Origin: Glomus cerebriforme
Lineage: Eukaryota > Glomeromycota > Glomeromycetes > Glomerales > Glomeraceae
Direction of reading: 5' to 3'
NCBI GenBank assembly: GCA_003550305.1
Contig: QKYT01000035.1
Location: 171,493 to 235,492, forward strand
Length of the DNA stretch: 64,000 nt
The notes below the pieces were generated by a model that worked only from the letters and a program-made list of their open reading frames with translations, was not told where the DNA came from and did not search any database. The stretch's first letter is position 1, and each line of letters starts with the position of its first letter. A program made the position numbers and the translations under genes. Of the stretch, positions 12,478 to 23,735 are shown piece after piece.

Positions 12478-12628
12478 AGGCGTGAAGAAGGGTTTGAGTG
12501 TGGGTCGTGGGGTTATTAAAGGATAGTGGGGTTTTGGAAAATGTGTATGCTAATCGCTGTGATTTGCAAGGGGGAGATTAGCGAATGACGAAATGAGTGT
12601 ATAATAAAATGGAGAGATCTGGGGATCG

Positions 12629-12995
12629 TTGGCTCCAGTGGAATTCAAGCGCTATAAAAACAAGCTGGATCGAAGGTCATTTTTTACTCTCGTCTCTTCA
12701 ACCGCAAAAGTAGTATGTGATAAATCACACATCGAAGCCCGTAGGACAAGACGGAAAAGCATTAAAGGATCGACACGATTTCTACCGGAAAATTCATCCC
12801 AAGCGTACAGCTCGACGATGTTAGGAAACAGATTCCTGAAACAGTCGGTGAAACCTCACTCCAAAGACGAAGGAAAGGGCCCGGAAGATTTATGACATGT
12901 TCAGTGATCGATAAGATCAACTTTTACTGCCGCAATATTAGCAAATATAGACGATATAGACTATGTTTTGGCAAAGATTTCGGCTTTGTAAAAAA
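12629..12995 (+). pseudogene. Possible 3' relic of another lineage-specific gene
   Basis: An 88-codon open frame (12629-12895) is present. An alternative frame carries RKIYDMFS at about 12881, and a further frame ends DDIDYVLAKISAL with a stop near 12990. The coding-like words fall in three frames, which suggests a frameshifted tail of a protein. DDIDYVLAK-type endings are familiar to me from Rhizophagus repeated hypothetical proteins, but I cannot assign a function. GC is higher than in flanking DNA. Confidence 0.3.
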
Positions 12996-13096
12996 AAATA
13001 AATAAATAAATAAAACTGTGCCACGAGTCATATGACGTTGTGACATCCCAGTATGTAATTCGATTGGTTACATATTTTTTGATTTTATTATCATTA

Positions 13097-13257
13097 GTCT
13101 ACTTTAGAGTTGATCGATCGGAATTTTTTGTTTGACCGTAGAACGATCAACAAACCGATTTTTGCAAACCACCAAAAACGTAGATCGGTTTGGTCGAGTA
13201 GACAGAAATAAACAAAAATTGCGATCAAAACGCCGATCGACCAACTATGAAGTAGAC
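13097..13257. mobile_element. 161-bp MITE with TA target site
   Basis: The left end gtctactttagagttgatcg pairs with the right-end reverse complement gtctacttcatagttggtcg, giving an imperfect terminal inverted repeat of about 26 bases. TA flanks both ends (13095-13096, 13258-13259). The inside is rich in GATCGATCGG and AGATCGGTTTGG words shared with the next element. Confidence 0.75.
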
Positions 13258-13268
13258 TATTGACATTA

Positions 13269-13766
13269 GCCCTGTTTAACCGAAAAAATTTATAACCAAT
13301 CAGATCGTAGTTCAATTTTTGATCGATCGGATTGGTTATATTATCAATAATAGATATGATTGGCAAAAAACGCGTAGACGTGTTGGACGTGTCAAACTAT
13401 TATAAGATCCGATCCGATCTGGGTGAACAGGGTGAACACCGATTTTGTAGATCGGTTTGACTGACCGCTGATCGTTTCAGCAATAAAAGCACAAATTTCC
13501 GCCCGATCTAGAATTGAATTCTAGATCGGATCGTATTGACCGAAAAAATGTATAACCAATCAGATCATAGTTACAATTGGATCGATCATATGATTCATAT
13601 CATAAACAATAAATATGAATGGTCACCGCGTTCAATTGTTAAAATCGATCTGGTGAACATCAAATTTTCGAAGATCGGTTTGACCGACCGCTGATCGCTT
13701 CAGCAACCAATCATCTAAGGGCACAAATTTGTGATCAATCCGGTCCGATCTAGAATTGAACAGGGC
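13269..13766. mobile_element. Dimeric MITE with TA target site
   Basis: The ends are gccctgtt and aacagggc with TA on both sides. Internally it is a head-to-tail dimer. The word aaccgaaaaaatttataacc at about 13278 recurs as gaccgaaaaaatgtataacc at about 13538, each followed by aatcagatc and gatcgatc. GATCGGTTTGACTGACCGCTGATCG-type sequence recurs at about 13455 and 13675. No coding sequence is present. Confidence 0.75.
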
Positions 13767-13769
13767 TAT

Positions 13770-14425
13770 TGTTTTTGTCATTTCATGTTTTTACCTTTTA
13801 TTTTTTATTTGTATTTGTATCATTATTTAGTTAGGTTCACTGACATAATATTATTCTAATATTTTTTTGATTATAATTATAGAGTTATGGCATTTTTCGT
13901 GATTATGCTATACTCGAATTTTGTAACAACAATAGGTCAAATATATATATAAAAGCACAAGTTTTTTTAAAACTTAACGTATTATTATATGATAAAAAAT
14001 AAAGCTTTGTTTTTTAAATATAAAGTTTGGATGACAAATTTGTAATTACTGTATTTCGCTCAAATAAATATTGAAAGTAGTGGTTTTAAATTAAAAAATA
14101 ACATCGCGAAATTTTTCTAAGATAAATGTTGCACAAAACAATCCCATCCAGATATCGTGGTCCAGGATAAATGTATGGACAAATGTATTAGTTTGAATCA
14201 CGAGCTTTAATAATTTGTTTATATTTCTAAAATTTTAATATAATATTTTTTTTTAAAGAGAATTTTTTGGATTATGATTCCATGGCATTAAGGCAAGGAA
14301 AATATATGCAACGGAAATTTGATTACAAAAATTAAGGTGACACTCCATAAAAGAAATACTACTTTTGTCGGTAATAATACCGGTCATAAATCTAAGCTTT
14401 AAGACAAAATATGAATGTTCTATTT
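13770..14425. other. AT-rich intergenic region 3' of WDR5
   Basis: AT-rich sequence with no convincing gene. A plus-strand open frame at 14365-14580 overlaps the last WDR5 exon and is antisense to it. Confidence 0.6.
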
Positions 14426-14426
14426 T

Positions 14427-16395
<1,969 letters not shown>

Positions 16396-16399
16396 GTAA

Positions 16400-16660
16400 C
16401 ACATAATAAAACTATCATTCGATTACTTTTTAGGAAATACTGTGTATAATTTGCCAGCATGGCTGCAAGAACTACTGTACTACCAAATGCAAGTCTCTTG
16501 CAAAAGTTGTGAAACTTACATAAGCCAAACAAAATTCAGTCGAACTTTTTGAATTAGATCTAAAAAACGCGTGTCCAAAAATGGTTAATGCATTTTCATA
16601 TGATATCCGCATAATTATGTTTTATTTTTTATATTATATTCACAAATAAATAATTGACTG
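16400..16660. other. Short spacer between WDR5 and PEX11
   Basis: It contains small open frames on both strands. One on plus starts at 16459 (MAARTTVLPNASLLQKL, 17 codons). One on minus (16532 leftward) has a hydrophobic segment, STVVLAAMLANYTQYF. Neither has supporting splice or family evidence. Confidence 0.4.
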
Positions 16661-16662
16661 AT

Positions 16663-17601
16663 TTATTTTGGACCATTGACTTTTTTCCATTGTGATTGAG
16701 CCCCCATAATAGAAGTAATAAAACCAATAAGGCCAACCAAACCATCTTCAAGATGGAAATATCCGAGAGCTGTAGCCGGGATAATTAAATCAAGTACATC
16801 TTGAATAAGTTGTCTTATAACAGCCTTTCGCTCCCTATTTAAGGGAAAAAAGGTCATAAATATTATTGTTAAATGATAATCAAATAGCAAAGATGAAGAT
16901 TCCTTACCTCTTAAGTGTTGCAACCTCCGTTGAATGCTCACTTGTTTCTGCAATTCTAGCTTTACTTACCCGCTCGAAGGAACCATGTCGAGAACTATTT
17001 TGTTGTAATTTATACAACCCATGAATAATTGAGAATGCAATTCCTATAAGCCAAAATCTATAAGCATTTTCAGTTATTCTCTTGATTTGTTGGAACTTGT
17101 ATACACCAGCGCTATGAACCTATATAAAAGTATATTAATAAAAATAAAAAATAAAACAAATACATCTAGTCTCTAACTAACTTACCCAGGCAAAGGTATC
17201 CCAAAATAGATAGATAGCATAGCCAATCTGTCGACCTATAGTGGTAAACCTCGCGAATTCATCTTCTTCATTAAGGGCTTTTGTAGCATGCTGCAAATGC
17301 TCCATTGTTTTTCCAAGTCTCATAACTTTTTGTTCAAATTAAAATTTAATAAAATCTCTTTGAGTAGTGGAATAAAATCAAAGTCAATAAACATACGCTT
17401 TCTTGAAAGTCCTAATGTGCTTTTCAAATTGTTGAATCGTTGAACTGTCTCTTTATCAGCGCCTTGACGCTTAAGATACCAAACCAAAAAGCGTGCAAAG
17501 TACTGAACAGCTCTATAAACCTTATCACGGCCCACTGTCGTGGAGGCATATTTCAGAGACCGGTCAACAGTTGGATGAAGAATTATTTGTTGAAGCGGCA
17601 T
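16663..17601 (-). CDS. PEX11: Peroxisomal membrane protein PEX11
   Basis: Four exons: 17397-17601, 17186-17325, 16908-17119 and 16663-16834, with GT-AG introns in agreeing phases; the product is about 242 residues. The N terminus reads LHPTVDRSLKYASTTVGRDK then VYRAVQYFARFLVWYL, the classic PEX11 amphipathic region. It is followed by RLGKTMEHLQHATKAL, QIGYAIYLFWDTFAW and a C-terminal hydrophobic pair, VLDLIIPATALGYF and LVGLIGFITSIMGA, ending in a basic tail. In the family, Pex11 tubulates and elongates peroxisomal membranes before fission. The length matches the usual 230-260. The start at 17601 gives MPLQQIILHP, as expected for the family. It is transcribed in the same direction as WDR5 and the kinesin gene, but as separate units. 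Confidence 0.93.
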
Positions 17602-17604
17602 GGT

Positions 17605-17978
17605 TGAATTAACTGTATGGAAAGACAGAAATTTTTATTTAACTTGAAGTGATACAGATCGATTAATGATGGATGATGGATAATTGCATATATTATTAGT
17701 CACTGGATATGCACAATCTACCCAATATCGCACAAGATTTATAAAGAAAATTTGACAAATAGGATAATTAATCTAAACCGGGGTGTACGATTATCAATGG
17801 AGGATGTTAAATCTGTCTTAAATTGTTGAAAAAACATAATAAAAAAACTTTATAAATTCCATTTTATTTTTTATTTAAATCATAATTGTATAAAAAAATT
17901 CTATTCTATTCTTTAATCCTATATAATTCAATAGGTTTTTTTTAGTTAAGTATAATAAAATATTGAATTAAATACAAA
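17605..17978. other. Intergenic, PEX11 upstream and kinesin 3' side
   Basis: AT-rich spacer of about 370 bases with no coding signal. It should hold the PEX11 promoter and the kinesin polyadenylation region. Confidence 0.6.
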
Positions 17979-17979
17979 T

Positions 17980-20506
17980 TTATTTATAACAGAAAAGGAT
18001 ATGATTCACGTTCTCTTTATTATATGCTGAATTTTTTAGGTTGTCACCATGTGCTGAATTTTTTAGGTTGTCACCATGTGCTGAATTTTTTAGGTTGTCA
18101 CCAAGTACTGAGTTTCTTAGGTTGTCCCCAAATTTGAATTTCATGCGTTCCTAAAAGTATATTTAATCGAGCAATTTAAAATCAAGGATAGTTGTAAGAA
18201 ATTAGAAACGTAAAAATACCTTAATTTCTGTCATTTGCTTATAAACACTTTCTATACTTTGATATTCAACAAAAAATTGTTCTGTTTGTGTTTTCGCCTT
18301 GATGTAAAAGAAATTTCCCTTAGCATATACAGTAGAAAACGAATATATATAATAAAGTTATTTCTCTGACCTTTATTTTTTGGGTTTCCAAATCTTTGCA
18401 TAATTCCCGAACTTGTAACCTTAATCTTTCGATTTCTCCTTGTGATTCTTCATTCTCAATTTTTCGACTCTCATTTACCCTCTGTATCTCAATTTTTTGA
18501 CTTTCGATTACTCTTTGTGATTCTTCATTCTCAACTTTTCGACTCTCATTTACCCTCTGTATCTCAATTTTTTGACTTTCAATTACTTTCTGTGATTCTT
18601 CATTCACTATTTTTCGACTCTCGTTTACTCTTTGTAACTCTTCAATCACAATTTTTTGACTTTCGATTACTTTTTGTGACTCTTCATTCTCAATTTTTCG
18701 TCTCTCGTTTAATCTTTGTATTTCAATTTCTTGAGTTTCGTTTACTTTCTGTAACTCTTCAATCGCAATTTTTTGACTTTCGATTACTTTTTGTGACTTT
18801 TCGTTTTCAATTTTTCGACTTTCGTTTACTCTTTGTATCTCAATCTTTTGGCTCTCAATCACCCTTTGTGACTTTTCATTCTCAATTTTTCGACTTTCAT
18901 TTACGTTTTGTATCTCGTTTTTTTGACTTTCAGTTATTCTTTGTAACTCTTCAGTCTTATTTACTAATAAATTATACGTTTCTTGTGCCAAATAAATCCC
19001 ATTTTTTTCCCGAGCAGCCTACATATGAATATAATCAAGGTTTACTGAATATAACTAAGATAATTTAATTAAATTTTTGAATTATACCTGCAAATCCATT
19101 TTTAGGCGTTCAATTTCATTAATATATTCTTTAATCAAAGCTTTCTTCGTGACACGTTGATTAGCAACAGGCTTGTTACGAATGTTCTTTGCTCGGTGAG
19201 CATAATCAAGTGTTGATATGGTCTCATCATAGCTTAGTTTTGCCGGAGATATTGTTGCAATGATACACGTCTTAGTTTTCCCCCCCAAAGAATCTTGCAA
19301 AAGACGAGTTAATTTGCTTTCTCTAATTTCATAAAAAAAAATAATAATAATAATAATGAATACAATTTACTTAAAGAATACAATTATGGATGTGGTAAAG
19401 ATACCTAAAAGGAATATGTAAACAACGTTCGTTAAGAGCATTTATACATCGTCCTAATGTCAATAAGCTTTTATTGATATTTCCAGCTTCTTTTGCTCTG
19501 TTACTTTCGGCTCCTGATCGGCCAATGCACTCTGATCCTGCCAAATCCACCAAATTAAGTTTTCCGACCTTAAGCAAGTCTTCTCCATCTGGCATTGTTT
19601 CTTTAATGTGAACTGTGATAGAAAATAAGGAATGGGAACGACTGAGAGTAGTAAAAATGAAATTGACATTAAAAAAAAATGAAATTAATTTGAAAATTGT
19701 AAAAAGTGAAAAAAAGTGTTAATTTCTGATACCTTGAATTTTTATTGTAATTGGTTTGAGCTGCATGTCGTTTAATGGAGCCTTGTTTTAAAACTTGTAT
19801 TCCATCAGCTGCATTCTTAACACACACTTCCTCATGACCAGTAAGTATGCCTTTTTTAGTTCCTTCATCCTGAATCTTCAACTTTCGTGGATCATCACTA
19901 GAAGAAAGCAGATCTTTAAGATCTTCATTATAAAGTTCAATATAGGATATCTTAACTGAGAAGTCTTGCGTTTCTGCTTCTAAATCCTGAAAAAGATTAA
20001 AGAGGGTGCGCGGAATAATACCGGCATTTTTACTTATTAGACCATCCGTAGTGCTTAAGTCACCTTCCATCGTGTATGTTTTGCCAGTTGAGGTTTGCCC
20101 GTAGGCAAACAGAGTACAATTGTAACCTGCTTTAACTTCATGCAAGATAGGGACAACTATATGATCGAAAATCTTAGCTTGATCTGCTTCTGGTCCATAA
20201 ACCCTGTCAAACGTGTATGTTTTTTCCGCTGGCGGCTGTTTTACATAAATTTCGCGTGGAGTCGTTTTAATAATGATTGGCGAGTTCACAGCGATTTCGC
20301 GGTCAATACGGTCTCTATTTAATTTAATTAATTGTATATAATTTGATCATAAAACTTTAAAGATAAATAAAAAAAAACAAATACCTGCAACGCACAACAA
20401 CCTGAATATTAATTTCCTTTTCGCCAGTTTTTACCGTAGTTTCGTTACTTCTTCTGCGTTTCCTTGCTCTCTCTACACCACCTTCACTGCTGAATGACAT
20501 GTCCAT
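17980..20506 (-). CDS. Kinesin-5 (BimC/Eg5-type) motor with short repeat-rich stalk
   Basis: Seven exons: 20385-20506, 19733-20314, 19405-19641, 19088-19322, 18371-19018, 18220-18297 and 17980-18150. All join in frame to about 690 residues. The motor domain (about residues 33-370) has the P-loop [11 protein letters not shown], switch I NYNKNSSRSHS (across a splice), switch II DLAGSE and [19 protein letters not shown]. The neck, [19 protein letters not shown] then [15 protein letters not shown], is kinesin-5 wording; such motors slide antiparallel spindle microtubules. The stalk (exon 5) is a run of about six units of 25-28 residues of the type [19 protein letters not shown] / VIESQ, a predicted coiled coil. 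The C terminus carries four 9-residue repeats, GDNLKNSAH. It is much shorter than typical kinesin-5 (about 1000) and I see no BimC box. Confidence 0.9.
18010..18135. repeat. 27-bp coding tandem repeat in the kinesin tail
   Basis: Four units of tgctgaattttttaggttgt plus caccatg, the last diverged. On the minus strand each unit encodes GDNLKNSAH in frame, inside the last kinesin exon, so it is coding and not intergenic. The first three units are almost identical, implying recent duplication or homogenisation. Confidence 0.85.
18395..18960. repeat. Coding tandem repeat of the kinesin stalk (75-84 bp units)
   Basis: About six degenerate units in exon 5, in frame on the minus strand. Each encodes a variant of [20 protein letters not shown]. 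The long plus-strand open frame over the same region (18442-19068) is a shadow of the repeat. Confidence 0.85.
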
Positions 20507-21320
20507 TTTGATTAAGCAAAGAAGTTTGAAGTAACTAAACTAATAAAGATAATAAGTTAATTCTTTTATTTATTTATTTTTTTTATAATAAAATATTAAC
20601 CAACCTAAATATAAATTTTATCAGTCCATGTAGCAATTAGCAAATATATGAATCTTGACTCACGTGTATTAATTAATTTTATATGTATTATTATAGATGA
20701 GTATGTTTTTTTTTATTATGTTACGTCATCGACGCGTAAAGACGCGATTTCCATGTTCATGTGACTCGAAGCCGGCCAAGGAATTTTTTGGTTATTTAAC
20801 TGGATTAAATTTTATATGATATTATTGATTGGTATAAGTAACCTTTTTTAGTAAATGTGCTTTAAAAAGTAGAAATCTTTAATAAATGGTTTTAATTTGT
20901 TTTTTCCATGTATAATTTGAAAATTTTTATAATAAAACTAATTTGCTTTTATAGAAAAAAATGCTACTACTATACAGTCTATACTAATCTAACTATAAAA
21001 TCATAAATTCTCTATATAAAAGGAGTTTTACAATAATGCAATTTCTTTAATTGCAAAAATAAATATTGATTTTTAAGTAATAAAAATAAATATAAATTCT
21101 ACAAATACAAAGAATATTAACAAATGCAGAAAAATCTCCATAAAGTAAGTTTTTTAATAATAATATATATTAAAACATGAAAGTACTATACCAAGAATTA
21201 AAAAAAAAAACTCCCCGATACGTTCATAGACACTATCAGAATTACGTCAGCCGTGAATACGTAAATTTATGATAATTAATGTTTTTTATCAATAATTAAT
21301 GGAAAAATTTTTATAATTTG
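20507..21320. other. Intergenic region between divergent kinesin-5 and EVE genes
   Basis: AT-rich with no gene. It contains CACGTG at 20661-20666 in ctcacgtgtatt, about 155 bases upstream of the kinesin start, and a less AT-rich patch (tacgtcatcgacgcgtaaag) near 20725 that could belong to the promoter. Confidence 0.5.
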
Positions 21321-21325
21321 AGAAC

Positions 21326-22616
21326 ATGTCAAAAATCGTAAAGTCACAAGGCTTGAACCTTCAAGTCGAGTTTTCAAGTGTAAATGAACAAAATGACAAG
21401 TCGACTGAATCCGTAAAATTGGTAAACATAAGTTCATAATTTGAAGTATTTTAAGACTCATTATTTATAAATTTGTATTATAGAAAGGAAAACGGACTTC
21501 AGAATATGAGATTCATCCCATGTTGGATAAACGTACAAAAGTAATTAACTCTCTTGAAAGTATGAATGAACAAATTGAAAATCTTCAATATTGGCTTATG
21601 AAAGCTGAACCCGACTCACGGATTGTCAAGGGAAAAGACGTGAAGTTTAGGTTAGATTCATACCAGAATATATATTTTTGTAATATTTTTAATAATTTGT
21701 ATATTTCTATAGCATAAACGATTTGGCCGATATGCCTGACGGGTAAGAAATATGAATTGATTAATCTAAATTTTATTCTATTAATAACTAATCTGTTCTG
21801 TTTTGTCAATAGTGTTTCTCAATGGGATGGTGTGGTAAGCCGTAAACCCTAATCCTTTATAATTGATAAATGATTGATTTCCTTTTCTTTTTTACCGTAG
21901 AGAAATTATGAAGCACGTAATATTATGAAAGATAAGATGAAAATCGGAGACAAAGTATGTAACACTTGCATTTGATATTTTAGAATAATTAGAATAATAA
22001 TTCCATTTGTAAAATATAGGTACTATTTTATCATTCTAATTGCAAGACGCCAGGAATAGCAGGTAAAGAAATCTATTTTGATCTTTTTTTATAAAAGTTC
22101 TAATATAATAATATATTACTTTATTTGTTAGGATTAGCAGAGGTAAAATAAACACTGTATTCAAAGAGCATTTTTTTTTTTTTAAAAAAAAAAAATCTAA
22201 ATTCGCCACATTCCTTCCAGATAGTGAAAGAGGCTTATCCAGATTGTAAGTTAGTAAGTAAATGAGCATTAATGAACTTTAAGAATATTTAATCTTTTTT
22301 CTTTGCAGATACCGCATTCGACGAATTTCATCCATATTATGATCCAAAGTCAAATAAAGATAATCCAAGATGGTTTATGGTAAAAAAAATTAAATAATTA
22401 TATTTTTCTATGAATATTTTATTTATACTAATAATTTAATAATAATAGGTTGATGTTAAATTTGTTCGTAAATTCAAACGTTTGATTACACTTAAGGAAT
22501 TACAAACTCACAGGGACAAATTGAAAGATATGACGCTATTGAGCCGCGGACGTTTGTCTATACAGCCCGTTAAAAAAGAACACTATAGGTTTATTTTGGA
22601 ATTAGAAAATCAATAG
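21326..22616 (+). CDS. THYN1: EVE-domain protein, THYN1 family
   Basis: Ten exons: 21326-21421, 21484-21650, 21713-21742, 21813-21834, 21901-21954, 22020-22062, 22132-22142, 22221-22245, 22309-22379 and 22449-22616. Every junction is GT-AG and the phases sum correctly, giving about 228 residues. The EVE/PUA-like fold is shown by YWLMKAEPDSRIVKGKDVKF, WDGVRNYEARNIMKDKMKIG, DKVLFYHSNCKTPGIAGLAE, EAYPDYTAFDEFHPYYDPKS and PRWFMVDVKFVRKFKR. EVE domains bind modified or unusual bases; human THYN1 is nuclear and poorly understood. The N-terminal 50 residues are variable and basic. Several exons are tiny (11, 22, 25 and 30 nt), so simple open-frame scans miss the gene. The DUSP gene follows on the same strand after about 125 bases. 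Confidence 0.93.
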
Positions 22617-22740
22617 TGGAATTGTGATCTACTCATAAAAAGCATAACCGTTATACGTTGTACGACATTAACTAATAAAAATCTTTGTACCAGCTAAAAT
22701 TCATGTATATGTGAATCGTGTATGTTTTTTCCGAGTAACA

Positions 22741-23349
22741 ATGTTTCAGTTAAAAGTAACGTCTATGCTAGATTTTGTAACTAGACCACCTTCTATTATA
22801 ATTCCGGAATTTCTTTATTTGGGAGATGCAAAAACTGCTTGTTGGTTCCCACAACTTTACTCCAATAAAATAACTCACGTTATCAATCTATCTGGTTGTT
22901 CAAATTATTGGGAAACAAAAGAAAACATAACGAAGTTTTTGAATCAACAATTTTCTAAGGAGTATGAGCAATCTTTATCTCTGGAAAAGGGTACTGACTC
23001 ATCAAGTGAAAATAATGTAATTGTTAATAAAATGATAGATGAAATTATTCCTCTCAGCTATCTCAGGATAGATATTGCAGATGACCCGTCGTCCAATATA
23101 TCTAAACACTTTCACGAATGCATTGGTTTCATTGAAAATGCAAAATCAACAAACGGTCGTGTCTATGTTCATTGTCAAGCAGGAATTAGTCGATCCGCGA
23201 CAATTGTGGTTGCTTACTTGATGAATTCACAAAAAATATCTTATAAACGAGCACTGAATTTAGTTAAAGAGAAAAGACCATTTGTGAAACCAAATCATGG
23301 ATTTAGAAAGCAATTACGAGAATTTGAAAAGAAAATTTTACTTATTTAA
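22741..23349 (+). CDS. Dual-specificity protein phosphatase
   Basis: Single-exon gene of 202 residues, starting at the ATG at 22741 (MFQLKVTSM). The signature HCxxGxxRS is present as HCQAGISRSATIVVAYLM, with catalytic Cys and Arg intact. The general-acid Asp lies in YLRIDIADDPSSNISKHF. An N-terminal substrate-recognition strand, IIIPEFLYLGDAKTAC, and C-terminal VKEKRPFVKPNHGFRKQL are typical of the DUSP12/DUSP19-like group. A Ser/Glu-rich insert of about 40 residues (around 65-105) separates the N-terminal strands from the core. The family dephosphorylates Tyr and Ser/Thr in MAPK-type substrates; the actual substrate is unknown. The preceding EVE gene ends 124 bases upstream on the same strand. 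Confidence 0.92.
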   Translation: MFQLKVTSMLDFVTRPPSIIIPEFLYLGDAKTACWFPQLYSNKITHVINLSGCSNYWETKENITKFLNQQFSKEYEQSLSLEKGTDSSSENNVIVNKMIDEIIPLSYLRIDIADDPSSNISKHFHECIGFIENAKSTNGRVYVHCQAGISRSATIVVAYLMNSQKISYKRALNLVKEKRPFVKPNHGFRKQLREFEKKILLI

Positions 23350-23735
23350 AGGTTGGCATTTGATCTACGTAAATTATCTTTATCAAATTAAATTATTTAT
23401 AATATTAAATAAGTGCAATTAAAAAATGTTATTTACTTTTTTACATAATTGTACTGTACAAAAATTCACTAAACATAAATATTACGATAGCAAAAATACT
23501 ATAAAATATAAAATATACAAGATAACCTTTTTTTACTTAAAAATAATCTTTACAATCAAAAAAAAATTTTTTTTTTAAAAATGCCAAAATTCTAGTTAAT
23601 ATAAAGGAAAAAAACATTCTAGTTAGGAGAGGTGTAAATAAAAATAAACACAAATAAAGACTCAATAAAATCCCGAGTTAAATTCCCTATCATAAACTTG
23701 GCGAATTTTGTCACCGCCTCCCATTTTATGGTATC
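23350..23735. other. Convergent 3' spacer
   Basis: AT-rich stretch between two convergent gene ends (DUSP plus, Ser-rich membrane protein minus). It has A/T runs suitable for polyadenylation and no coding sequence. Confidence 0.6.

Noticed and set aside
18442..19068. 208-codon plus-strand open frame
   Set aside because: It is exactly antisense to the kinesin stalk repeats; the Phe/Ser/Leu composition follows from the repeat, not from selection.
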